Assembly: GCA_025934955.1 (NCBI GenBank)
Contig: JAICWE010000033.1
Location: 1-38,156 of the forward strand
DNA from: Gemmatimonadales bacterium
GTDB taxonomy: Bacteria; Gemmatimonadota; Gemmatimonadetes; Gemmatimonadales; GWC2-71-9
DNA: 38,156 nucleotides
Direction: 5' to 3'
This document shows positions 8,284-16,259 of the stretch, in pieces (positions within the stretch are counted from its first letter, which is position 1; each line of letters begins with the position of its first letter). The notes below the pieces were generated by a model. That model did not search any database, was not told the DNA's origin, and worked only from the letters and a program-made list of their open reading frames with translations. The translations under genes were made by a program, and so were the position numbers.

Positions 8284-8679
8284 ATGCACCCGCTCTTCCC
8301 GAAGCTCCTCGAGTTCAGCGACATCGCACTCCTCCTGATGCGGCTCCTCGTTGCGCTGGTCTTCTTCAAGAGCGGCTGGAGTCACGCGGCGGATCCGGTC
8401 GGCCGGGGAGAGAAGATCAGCATGAGCCCCGGATTCACCCGCTTTCTCGGCATCGCCGAGATGGCCGGCGCGCTCGGCGTCGCCGTCGGCGTGCTGATCC
8501 AGCTCGCCGCCCTGGGACTCATCCTGGTGATGCTCGGTGCGATCCAGAAGAAGATCGCGCAGTGGCACATCGGCTTCTGGGGCGCGCACGACGACGGCTG
8601 GCACTACGACCTGTTGTTCCTCGTGATGTGTCTCGTGATCATCACGACCGGCGGCGGGCGACTGGTGCTCCTCGGATGA
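8284..8679 (+). CDS. DoxX family membrane protein
   Basis: A 131-residue protein with four predicted membrane helices, of the DoxX type: an N-terminal helix ALLLMRLLVALVFFKSGW, GIAEMAGALGVAVGV, LAALGLILVMLGAI and LLFLVMCLVIITTGGG. DoxX-like proteins are linked to redox or thiol stress and to small-molecule membrane processes, but the role here is unknown. The ATG at 8284 is supported by GGAGA just upstream; a longer start at 8215 has no ribosome site. The stop overlaps an ATG (ATGA at 8676-8679) that would ordinarily begin the ABC ATPase gene but hits a stop after four codons. Confidence 0.85.
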   Translation: MHPLFPKLLEFSDIALLLMRLLVALVFFKSGWSHAADPVGRGEKISMSPGFTRFLGIAEMAGALGVAVGVLIQLAALGLILVMLGAIQKKIAQWHIGFWGAHDDGWHYDLLFLVMCLVIITTGGGRLVLLG

Positions 8680-8686
8680 CCGGCGT

Positions 8687-9421
8687 CTGAGCGTCCTCGC
8701 CGCCGAGGCGGTCTCGAAGCGGTACGGCGACGTCGCGGCTCTGGATGCGGTGTCGCTCGCGGTGGCCGCCGGTGAGTGCGTGGCGCTGGTGGGCGAAAGC
8801 GGCTCGGGCAAGACGACGCTGCTCCGCTGTTTCAATCGTCTGGTGACGCCGAGCGGCGGGCGCGTGCTGCTGAACGGAGCCGATGTCGCGACGATCGACC
8901 CGGTCGAGGTGCGGCGGACGCTGGGGTACGTGCCGCAGGACGGCGGACTCCTCCCCCACTGGCGAGTGCTGCGCAACGTGGCGCTGGTGCCATGGCTCAA
9001 GGGCGCCGCGGAGCCGGAGTCGATGGCTCGCGCCGCACTGGACCTCGTCGGCCTGGATGCGACGGCATTCGGCGGTCGGTGGCCGCGCGATCTCTCCGGC
9101 GGGCAACGGCAGCGCGTCGCGGTCGCCCGGGCGATCGCCGCGCGGCCGGGCATTGTGCTGCTCGACGAGCCGTTCGCAGCGCTCGACGCGCTTACCCGCG
9201 CCGATACCCAGGCGCTCTTCGCCCGGCTCCAGCGCGAGCTCGGCCTCACATCCGTGCTCGTCACCCACGATCTGAACGAGGCGCGGTTGCTTGCGACCCG
9301 GATCGCGGTGCTCCGTCAGGGCCGCATCGAGCAGGTCGGCCCGCCCGACGAAATCATCGCGTCACCGGCGACCGACTACGTGCGGCGGCTCTTCGAGCGC
9401 GCCCGTGTGACGGCGGCGTGA
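8687..9421 (+). CDS. ABC transporter ATP-binding protein (osmoprotectant/OpuCA-like), disturbed 5' end
   Basis: A cytoplasmic ATPase powering the import system with the next gene. It has the A-loop Tyr (KRYGDV), Walker A GESGSGKTT, Q-loop YVPQDGG, signature LSGGQRQRVAVARAI, Walker B IVLLDEPFAALD and the switch THD. No CBS domains follow, unlike long OpuCA proteins. The start is a problem: the first ATG/GTG in frame is the GTG at 8750, which would delete the first beta strand and the A-loop Tyr (codon 8723-8725). The coding similarity begins near a CTG at 8687. The expected coupled start, ATG at 8676 overlapping the DoxX stop, is one base out of frame and meets TGA at 8688. I therefore give 8687 as the probable extent; a real start at 8750, a CTG start or a one-base deletion are all possible. 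Confidence 0.85.
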   Translation: MSVLAAEAVSKRYGDVAALDAVSLAVAAGECVALVGESGSGKTTLLRCFNRLVTPSGGRVLLNGADVATIDPVEVRRTLGYVPQDGGLLPHWRVLRNVALVPWLKGAAEPESMARAALDLVGLDATAFGGRWPRDLSGGQRQRVAVARAIAARPGIVLLDEPFAALDALTRADTQALFARLQRELGLTSVLVTHDLNEARLLATRIAVLRQGRIEQVGPPDEIIASPATDYVRRLFERARVTAA

Positions 9422-11010
9422 CGGCTCGAGCGTCGGCGTGGGTGGCCGTGTTCGCGGCGGGCGTCGCCGCGTCGGTTGCGCTCGCCGGCCGGACCGCCGA
9501 GGCGCAGGTCACTCCCACGCGCGCGCGAGCCGTCATCGTCGCGTCGAAGCCGTTCGGCGAGTCGTACGTGCTGGCCGAAATGTTCGCGCAGCTGCTGGAG
9601 GCGCGCGGCTACCGCGTCGTGCGCCGGCTCGGCCTCGGTGCGACCGAGGTCGCCTTCCAGGCGCTTCGCACCGGCGCGATCGACGTCTATCCCGAGTACA
9701 CCGGTACCGGCCTCCTCGCGATCCTGCACCAGCCCGCACGGGCTGGCCCGCGCGAGGTATACGATCGCGTGTCGCGTGAGTTCGTCGCTCGCTTCGGCAT
9801 GCGCTGGCTTCCGCCGCTTGGCTTCGAGAATACCTACGCGGTCGCGGTGCGCCGCGAGACCGCCCAGCGGCTGCATCTCATCACGCTGAGCGATCTCGCC
9901 GGCGCGAGCTCGCGCCTGACGGCCGGCTTCACTCCCGACTTCGTCGGCCGCGCCGATGGGCTGCCCGGACTCGAGGCGACGTACGGGATGCGGTTCGCCG
10001 CCGTCCGGTCGCTCCTTCCCGCCGTCAAGTACCAGGCGATCGCCGCGGGCAAGGTCGACGTGATCGACGGCTACTCGACCGACGGCCTGCTCGCGCGCTA
10101 TGATCTCGTTGCGCTCGACGATGATCGCCGTCTCTTCCCGCCGTATGAGGCGGCGGCGCTCGTCGGCGCGGCGCTTCAGCGTGACGCACCCGGCGCCGTG
10201 CTCGTGTTGAGCGAGCTGAGCGGGCGGATCGGCGAAGCACGAATGCGGCGGCTCAATCAGCGGATCGAGGCGAACGGCGAGTCGGTGAGCGACGTGGCCT
10301 CATCGGCGCTGCGCGAGCTGGGGCTCACGACGGAGTCTCCGACGCGGATTACGTCGGTCGCCGATGCAGCAGGTCGCCGGCCGCTCTTGCCCTATCTCGT
10401 CGCGCAGCGCATGGCCCTGCTCCGCCTGACGCTCCGCCACCTGCTGCTGGTGGCCGTGTCACTCGGTGTCGCGATCGCGCTGGCGCTGCCGGCCGGCCTG
10501 CTGCTCGAGCGCACCCGGCGCGGCGCCGAGGCGACGATCCGCGCGGTCGGGCTGGTGCAGACCGTGCCCGGCATCGCGCTGCTCGCGTTCATGATCCCCT
10601 TGTTCGGGATCGGAGTGGCACCGGCGCTGGTGGCGCTCTCGCTCTACTCGCTCTACCCGATCGTGCGGAACACGTACACCGGGGTCCGCGGCGCCGACCC
10701 CGCCGCGGTCGCGGCGGCTGTCGCATCCGGGATGACGCCACGCCAGGTGTTGCGATACGTACGGCTGCCGCTCGCAGCGCCGGTGATCATGGCAGGCATC
10801 CGCACCGCGGCGGTCATCGACGTCGGCACCGCGACGCTCGCCGCATTCATCGGCGCCGGTGGGTTGGGCGACCCGATCGTCGCGGGGCTCGCGCTCTCGG
10901 ATGCGCGCATGATTCTCTCAGGCGCCATTCCGGCGGCGCTACTGGCGCTGCTCGTGGATCTGGCGCTCGGGGGGTGCGAGCGGGCCGTGACACCGGGCGG
11001 AGTGGGTTGA
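9418..11010 (+). CDS. Osmoprotectant-type ABC transporter: substrate-binding domain fused N-terminal to permease
   Basis: A 530-residue fusion starting at GTG 9418, which overlaps the ATPase stop (GTGA). Residues 1-29 are a signal-peptide-like segment ending AEA-Q. Residues about 36-315 form an OpuAC/QAT-type substrate-binding domain (VASKPFGESYVLAEM, TGAIDVYPEYTGTGLL, GKVDVIDGYSTDG). Residues about 335-520 form a BPD permease with five membrane helices and the EAA loop ASGMTPRQVLRYVRLPLAAP (436-455). Likely ligands are glycine betaine, choline or related quaternary amines, but the sequence does not fix the substrate. The order SBP then permease is the reverse of the better known permease-SBP fusions. 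With five helices and an outside N-terminus, as in MetI-type permeases, the layout is topologically consistent. Confidence 0.9.
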   Translation: MTARASAWVAVFAAGVAASVALAGRTAEAQVTPTRARAVIVASKPFGESYVLAEMFAQLLEARGYRVVRRLGLGATEVAFQALRTGAIDVYPEYTGTGLLAILHQPARAGPREVYDRVSREFVARFGMRWLPPLGFENTYAVAVRRETAQRLHLITLSDLAGASSRLTAGFTPDFVGRADGLPGLEATYGMRFAAVRSLLPAVKYQAIAAGKVDVIDGYSTDGLLARYDLVALDDDRRLFPPYEAAALVGAALQRDAPGAVLVLSELSGRIGEARMRRLNQRIEANGESVSDVASSALRELGLTTESPTRITSVADAAGRRPLLPYLVAQRMALLRLTLRHLLLVAVSLGVAIALALPAGLLLERTRRGAEATIRAVGLVQTVPGIALLAFMIPLFGIGVAPALVALSLYSLYPIVRNTYTGVRGADPAAVAAAVASGMTPRQVLRYVRLPLAAPVIMAGIRTAAVIDVGTATLAAFIGAGGLGDPIVAGLALSDARMILSGAIPAALLALLVDLALGGCERAVTPGGVG

Positions 11011-11044
11011 CGGCGCGACGGAAGTCCGGGTCGGGCGGGACACG

Positions 11045-11082
11045 CCGAAGCCCGACGAGTTGTGCAGCCTGTCGGGCTTCGG
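11045..11082. terminator. Bidirectional hairpin between ABC operon and tRNA-Gly
   Basis: A 12-bp perfect inverted repeat (11045-11056 and 11071-11082) with a 14-nt loop lies 34 nt after the stop of the plus-strand transporter and 19 nt beyond the 3' end of the minus-strand tRNA-Gly. It can stop transcription from both sides. No U-run follows on either strand, so it is a hairpin of likely but unproven terminator function. Confidence 0.55.
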
Positions 11083-11101
11083 GTGATGTCCGAAACGTGA
11101 G

Positions 11102-11174
<73 letters not shown>

Positions 11175-11252
11175 AGTGCCGCGCCTCGGTGTGCCCGGTG
11201 AGCGCGGCGGAGAAAATATGGCCGCGGGCGCACGCCCCAGCAACCCCGGTGG

Positions 11253-11270
11253 CCGCGCGTCAGCGCGCGG
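11253..11270 (-). terminator. Short GC hairpin at the end of phenylalanine hydroxylase
   Basis: A 7-bp perfect GC stem (11253-11259 with 11264-11270) with a 4-nt loop straddles the stop codon of the hydroxylase gene. It could act in termination or transcript protection. No U-tract is present, so the assignment is weak. Confidence 0.25.
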
Positions 11271-12189
11271 TGGACGCCGCCAGGAAGCTCGCCAGGTCCG
11301 CCTCGGAGATCGCCGGCTCACCGGGTGAGACGTTGTCCAGCTTTCCCGCCTTCATCCACCGCTCCAGCTCGACCACCAGCTCGAAGAGATGGTCGAACGA
11401 GTCCACCACGAACAGCAGCGGCTGGTAGTGGTGTATCTCGAAATACTGGTTGATCACCCACTCGAGCCGGATGGGATAGCGCTGCACGTCGGCGGCGTCG
11501 ATGCTGTGCGCCAGCTCGCCGTAACTGCTCAACAGTCCGCTCCCATACGCCTTGAGACCCTTGCCGTCGCGCGACTGCATGAGGCCGAACTCGATCGTGA
11601 ACCAGAAGAACCGCGCCATCGCCTTGGTGATGCTGGTGACGCGGCGGACCCGCTCCGCTTCGTCGCGGATGCCCGCCGCCAGCTCCGCCGCGGTGTGGGC
11701 GCAGTCGCCGAAACGCACCAGCGTATCGGCGAAGGCGCGATCCGTGTGCATCGGCACGTGGCCGGCGATGTCGTGGAAGATGTCCGGCTCGGGCAGATAG
11801 TCGAGCGTGCGGCCGTCGCGGATCGTGATGGTGGTCGGGAACTCGCGGTTGCGGAGGCAGTCGAAGAACAGGAAGGAGGGAACGTACCCGCTCACCGGCT
11901 TCGCCTTGAAGCCGGTGAGCGGGTGGAGAAATCGATTGACATCGTCCAGCCGCGGCACTCGGTCCGCGTCGAGGCAGAGACTGGCGATGCCCTCGAGGAA
12001 GCGCTCGTTGGCGTAGCGCTGCCACCGTTCGCCCATCCGGCCGAACAGACGGCGCCAGGCGTCGTGATTGGCCTCGGAGTACAGCTCGTACGGCTGATGG
12101 ATGTAGAGCTGCCCGCTGGCCTGGGCCTGCTCGATGAACGGCGCCCGCGTCGTCGTGAGTCCGATCGGCTCCGTCTGGGTCCCCGCCAT
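11260..12189 (-). CDS. phhA: Phenylalanine 4-monooxygenase
   Basis: Hydroxylates phenylalanine to tyrosine using a pterin cofactor, oxygen and a non-haem iron. The 309-residue protein matches the bacterial single-domain form. The iron ligands are visible: His139 and His144 in FHDIAGHVPM and Glu200 in FFWFTIEFGLM. The segment YLPEPDIFHD (131-140) is the family signature. No N-terminal ACT regulatory domain is present. The ATG at 12189 follows GGGAG with good spacing. It stands alone between tRNA-Gly and the TPR gene; no pterin dehydratase (phhB) is adjacent. Confidence 0.95.
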   Translation of the reverse strand: MAGTQTEPIGLTTTRAPFIEQAQASGQLYIHQPYELYSEANHDAWRRLFGRMGERWQRYANERFLEGIASLCLDADRVPRLDDVNRFLHPLTGFKAKPVSGYVPSFLFFDCLRNREFPTTITIRDGRTLDYLPEPDIFHDIAGHVPMHTDRAFADTLVRFGDCAHTAAELAAGIRDEAERVRRVTSITKAMARFFWFTIEFGLMQSRDGKGLKAYGSGLLSSYGELAHSIDAADVQRYPIRLEWVINQYFEIHHYQPLLFVVDSFDHLFELVVELERWMKAGKLDNVSPGEPAISEADLASFLAASTAR

Positions 12190-12252
12190 TGGCCGCTCCC
12201 GGTTACACTCGCCGAAATCTAGCGCGACACTTCGAGCAAGGCGGCCGCTCCG

Positions 12253-13704
12253 CTACGCCTTCTTCTTGTAGCGCCATGCGATGATGCCGCTGCCCTTGCC
12301 CTCGGCGGTGAAGTCCTTGGTCTGCCCCTTGGGGAGCGCCGGGATCGCGACGTCCTGCGACGTGACCGCCGTCCCCTTTGCATCGAGGAATTCGACCGTC
12401 AACGTCATCGGCGCCGGCTTGACCTCCGTGCCGGCCTTGTTCAGCGCCTCCCGCCCGGTCGCCGTGCCGCTGAGAGTGACGCCGCCGTTGCTCGGGGCGA
12501 AATCCTTGATCTGCACGTCCACCGGCATGCCGAGCAACTCTACCGCCACGTCCTGCCGCGCCTTGTCGTTCTGCTGGAGCTTGTAGCCTGCGCCGAGCAG
12601 CTTGTGCGCGTCCTCGCTGAGCGGATCGATGGCGAGCAGCTTCTTCGCCGTTTCCACCAGCTTGGCGCCGTTGCCCAAGCCGTCGTAGGCGAACGCCTCG
12701 TAGTAGAGCGCGTCACGGCTGTTCGGATTCGAGGCGAGCACCTTATCGAACGCCGTGACCGCATCCTGGTACTTCTTGTTCTTGTAGAAACCCAGGCCAA
12801 TCGTCATGGCGTCGCTGGCCGCCGCGGCGCCGCCGGAGTCGCCGCGGCTCGCCAGCAGTTCCTTCTGGATCATCGCAGCGCTGTCGGCCTTGCCGGTGGC
12901 GCCGTAGGCGTTGGCCAGACCCTTCTTCGCATCCACGTCCTCCGGGTTTGCCGCGAGATAGGTGCGGAGCGGCGCGATCGCCTCGGCAGCGTGCTTGCCC
13001 TGGAGCAGCGAGAAGGCGTAGTACTTCTGCGACTTGAGCACCGTGGCCGAGTCGCCGGCACCCACCGGCAGCGACAGCATCTTCCGGTAGTATGCCGCCG
13101 CGCTGTCGTACTTCTGCTGGTTATAGAAGATGTTGCCGAGTTCCATGTTGGGCTGCCACGCGCCGGGGTTCGCGGCCGCGGCCTGGCGGAAGAGTCCGAT
13201 CGCCTCGTCGTCCTTGCCGGCCTTGTACGCGTCCACGCCGTTGTTGAAGTACGCCGCGAAGATCGGCCGGGTGAGGTTGGCGATCTCGTCCTTGCAGTCC
13301 GGGGCCAGTTTGAGCGCCTTCGCCAGAGCGGTGTCGGCGCCCTCGATGTCGCCGCGGTAGAGTCGGGTACGGCCGAGGAAGTACCACGCCGCGGCCGACT
13401 TGTCCTGGCCGTTCTGGGTGATCGCCTCGATGATGACCCGCTCCGCGTCGCCCAGCGCGTGCGCCTTGTTGGCGGAGTCCGGCGTCTCGATCGCCGTCTT
13501 CAGGTAGGTTGCGCCGCTGCTGACCTTGAAGTGCTTGTTCTTGTCGGCTGAGCAGGCGGGCGGGACGTACTTGCTCCCGGCTTGCAGCATCGCCTTGGCC
13601 ACGCCGGCATCGTAATGTGCGGGCTGCTGGGCTGAGACCGGCACCGCCCCGAGGGCGAGCAGCACCGGCAATGCGCATTGGGTCACCACTCGGATTCGCG
13701 TCAC
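12253..13704 (-). CDS. Secreted tetratricopeptide-repeat protein
   Basis: A 483-residue protein beginning at GTG 13704, preceded by GAGGAG, with a signal peptide (residues 1-24, LPVLLALGAVPVSA then QQ). The mature part has multiple TPR-like helical pairs: for example AAWYFLGRTRLYRGDIEGAD, AYFNNGVDAYKAGKDDEAIG and NIFYNQQKYDSAAAYYRK. A C-terminal beta-rich segment (about 385-480, DVQIKDFAPSNGGVTLSGTA) ends in a basic tail RYKKKA. It is probably a periplasmic or outer-membrane-associated scaffold; its partner is unknown. An upstream start at 13836 would put residues before the signal peptide and is rejected. The gene follows larC with a 13-nt gap, so it may be in the same transcript. Confidence 0.85.
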   Translation of the reverse strand: MTRIRVVTQCALPVLLALGAVPVSAQQPAHYDAGVAKAMLQAGSKYVPPACSADKNKHFKVSSGATYLKTAIETPDSANKAHALGDAERVIIEAITQNGQDKSAAAWYFLGRTRLYRGDIEGADTALAKALKLAPDCKDEIANLTRPIFAAYFNNGVDAYKAGKDDEAIGLFRQAAAANPGAWQPNMELGNIFYNQQKYDSAAAYYRKMLSLPVGAGDSATVLKSQKYYAFSLLQGKHAAEAIAPLRTYLAANPEDVDAKKGLANAYGATGKADSAAMIQKELLASRGDSGGAAAASDAMTIGLGFYKNKKYQDAVTAFDKVLASNPNSRDALYYEAFAYDGLGNGAKLVETAKKLLAIDPLSEDAHKLLGAGYKLQQNDKARQDVAVELLGMPVDVQIKDFAPSNGGVTLSGTATGREALNKAGTEVKPAPMTLTVEFLDAKGTAVTSQDVAIPALPKGQTKDFTAEGKGSGIIAWRYKKKA

Positions 13705-13717
13705 GCTGTCGAGCTCC

Positions 13718-15061
13718 TCAGTCAGAGTCTCCGGTCGTCTTCCCCGCTCGCCCGGCGAGTCGGAGGGCGGCCCCTTGCAACTCCCTTGCCACTTCGTGCG
13801 CCGGACGGCCCGTGCGCCGCGCGATCGCGGCCACATCGTCGTACTCGGGCTTGGCCCTGGGCCCGCCCGGTGCTTCCACGATCTTCACCCGGACCGACGT
13901 CCCGTCAGCCGCCTCCACGTCCACCTCGCGACGCGGAAGGGTCACCCGCTCGGCGGTCCAGCGGCGGAGCCCCGCCGTCGTGCTGTGGCGCAGCAGCGCC
14001 TCGCCGACTCGCTCGGCGTCGGCCGGCGCCGCGGTGGCCTCCAGCCGGAAGCCGGTGCGTCCCTTCTTGCTCTGTGTCGCCCACACCTGGACGTCGAGCG
14101 CGCCGGCCGCGAACAGCGCCTCGCGCACCGGGTCGAGGTATTCGGGGCTCAAATCGTCCAGATCGGTGACCAGGATCACCAATTCACCGGCCTCGCGGGA
14201 CGGCGTCGCCACGATCAACCGGAGCGCATTCGCGTAGCCTTCCGGATCCCGTCCGCCCGCGCCCCACGAGCCCGCCGCAACGGCTCGCCAGCGCGCCGGC
14301 GGCGGTCCGCTCGACAGCACCCTCAGGAGCACCGCGCCCGTGGGCGTCGTCGCCTCACCGTCGACCGGTCCCTCGTCGACCAGCTCGAACCCCTCGAGCA
14401 GCAGCGCCGTGGCGGGTGTGGGGACGGCCATGGCCCCATGCGCCGCACGCACCCAGCCGCTGCCGACCGCCACCGGGCGGTTGTAGACCCGGTCGATCCC
14501 GAGCCGCTCGAAGCCCTCGATCCCGGCTACGAGGTCCACCAACGCGTCCATCGCGCCCACCTCGTGCAGCGCGACATGCTCCGGCGGCTGGCCGTGCACC
14601 CGGCCCTCGGCCTCGCCCAGGAGGCGGAGGGCGCGCACGGCGCGCTCGCGGACCCACTGGCTCAGCGGAGCACGCTCCACGATGGCGATCAGCTCACCGA
14701 TGTGGCGATGCGGCGCGTCACCATGGGCGTGGGTGTGGGCGGCGCGCCGATGCGGCTCGTCGCCCGTGCCATCAGCGTGATCGTGGTGAACCTGGTGGTG
14801 GTCGTGATCGTGATGGGAATGGGCCAGGAGATCGGCCGGCCGCTCGATCTCCCCACCCGACAGCACCACGTCCACCTTGAGCGCGCGGACGCTGCAGCGC
14901 TCCACCTCGCGGATCCGCACCCTGACGCCGGGCAAGCCGAGCCGTACCGGCACCTGCTCCAGCCACTCGCGCGGCGCGCCGGCCGCGATCAGCGCGCCGA
15001 GCAGCATGTCGCCGCTGATGCCGGCAGCGGGATCGAGAATCGCGAAGCGCCCATCGGACAT
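13718..15061 (-). CDS. larC: Nickel insertion protein LarC (Ni-pincer cofactor synthesis)
   Basis: LarC inserts nickel into the pincer nucleotide cofactor of lactate racemase and related enzymes. The 447-residue protein has the family N-terminus (ILDPAAGISGDMLLGALIAAG), a His-rich loop (about residues 80-120 with some 14 histidines, e.g. HSHHDHDHHQVHHDH) suited to metal binding, HEVGAMDALVDLVAG, and GEATTPTGAVLLRVL. The C-terminal domain is in the same frame, unlike Lactiplantibacillus where larC is made by frameshifting of two frames. larB, larE and a racemase are not in this window. The ATG at 15061 begins the family's N-terminus; the open frame upstream has no similarity. It lies 22 nt after threonine synthase. 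Confidence 0.93.
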   Translation of the reverse strand: MSDGRFAILDPAAGISGDMLLGALIAAGAPREWLEQVPVRLGLPGVRVRIREVERCSVRALKVDVVLSGGEIERPADLLAHSHHDHDHHQVHHDHADGTGDEPHRRAAHTHAHGDAPHRHIGELIAIVERAPLSQWVRERAVRALRLLGEAEGRVHGQPPEHVALHEVGAMDALVDLVAGIEGFERLGIDRVYNRPVAVGSGWVRAAHGAMAVPTPATALLLEGFELVDEGPVDGEATTPTGAVLLRVLSSGPPPARWRAVAAGSWGAGGRDPEGYANALRLIVATPSREAGELVILVTDLDDLSPEYLDPVREALFAAGALDVQVWATQSKKGRTGFRLEATAAPADAERVGEALLRHSTTAGLRRWTAERVTLPRREVDVEAADGTSVRVKIVEAPGGPRAKPEYDDVAAIARRTGRPAHEVARELQGAALRLAGRAGKTTGDSD

Positions 15062-15083
15062 AGTCGCGAAAAATGGCCGGGCG

Positions 15084-16259
15084 CTAGGCCGGAAGCAAAT
15101 CCCCCGGATCGCGATACAACCATCCTGCGCCGGTGTTGAAGACGACGACGCGGTCGTCCGGCGCGATCGCACCGCTCGCGAGGAGCGGCGTCAGCGCCGC
15201 GAGTGCGGCGCCGCCTTCCGGCGCGAAGTCGATCCCCTCGTCGCGCGTGCCGCGGAGCGCCGCTTCCGTCAGCGCGCGGTCATCCACCGCCACGGCGCCG
15301 CCGTCGCTCTCCCGCAGCGCCCGGAGCATCAGCCGGTCGCCGAGCGGGGCCGGCACCCGCAGTCCGCTCGCGACGGTCCACGGCTCCGGCCAGGCCTCCG
15401 CGCGCTCGGCGCCGAGGGCGAATGCGCGCACCATCGGCGCGCAGCCGGACGACTGGACGGTGTACATCCGCGGCGCCGGACCGCTCACCCACTCGGCCGC
15501 GATCAGCTCGGCGAACGCCTTCCACATGCCGATCAGTCCCGTGCCGCCGCCGGTAGGATAGAGAATCGCATCCGGCAGCGTCCAGCCGAGCTGCATGGCG
15601 AGCTCCAGGCCTAACGTCTTCTTCCCTTCGATGCGATAGGGCTCGCGCAGCGTGGAGAGGTCGGTAGCGCCGGACTCCGTGGCCCACGCGCGCGCCGCGC
15701 GGCCGCAGTCGCCGATGTGGCCGTCGAGCAGCACCAGGTCCGCGCCGAAGGCGAGCATCTGCGAGACGATGGTGCGCGGCGTCGTCCGCGGCGCATACAC
15801 TCGCACCGGCAGGCCGGCGCGCGCGGCGTACGCCGACGCCGCAATGCCCGCGTTCCCCGCCGTCGGCAGCACGAAGCTGGTCGCGCCCGCGGCGACGGCG
15901 CGGGTGACGGCCGCGCTGAGTCCGCGGCTCTTGAACGAGCCGGTCGGGTTGGCGCCTTCGTCCTTCACCCACAGATCGGACAGCCCGAGTCGCGCGCCGA
16001 TGCGCGGCGTCCGCAGCAGCGGCGTGTCGCCTTCGCCGAGCGTGATCGGTTCCTCGTCCGCGGCGAGCGGCAGGAAGGAGCGGTGTCGCCACATCCCATG
16101 GCGCCGCCGCACGTCGGCGCGCTCGGTGAGCGGGCGGTGGCGGTCGCCGTAGCGCACCAGCCATGGCTGGCCGCACCGGTCGCAAACCGTGGCGAGGCCG
16201 GCGGCATGGCGCGTGTTGCCACAGGCATCACACTCGAGAGTCCAGTCGGTGTCGGTCAC
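15084..16259 (-). CDS. thrC: Threonine synthase
   Basis: A PLP enzyme making threonine from O-phosphohomoserine. The 391-residue protein has an N-terminal zinc ribbon (Cys10, Cys13, Cys26, Cys29: CDACG and CDRCG), the TLGEGDTPLL segment, the PLP lysine in GANPTGSFKSRG (Lys110) and PTAGNAGIAASAYAARAG, followed by the phosphate-binding loop YPTGGGTGLIGMWKAF. The zinc ribbon and length fit the class II, plant/archaeal-like form. The start is GTG 16259, overlapping the uvrC stop (GTGA). A cystathionine-type or diaminopropionate lyase-like function is less likely given the motif set. Confidence 0.88.
   Translation of the reverse strand: MTDTDWTLECDACGNTRHAAGLATVCDRCGQPWLVRYGDRHRPLTERADVRRRHGMWRHRSFLPLAADEEPITLGEGDTPLLRTPRIGARLGLSDLWVKDEGANPTGSFKSRGLSAAVTRAVAAGATSFVLPTAGNAGIAASAYAARAGLPVRVYAPRTTPRTIVSQMLAFGADLVLLDGHIGDCGRAARAWATESGATDLSTLREPYRIEGKKTLGLELAMQLGWTLPDAILYPTGGGTGLIGMWKAFAELIAAEWVSGPAPRMYTVQSSGCAPMVRAFALGAERAEAWPEPWTVASGLRVPAPLGDRLMLRALRESDGGAVAVDDRALTEAALRGTRDEGIDFAPEGGAALAALTPLLASGAIAPDDRVVVFNTGAGWLYRDPGDLLPA

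Noticed and set aside
14760-14860. His-rich repeat as a separate metal-binding peptide or tandem repeat
   Set aside because: It lies inside larC in frame, where such a loop is a known feature of the family.
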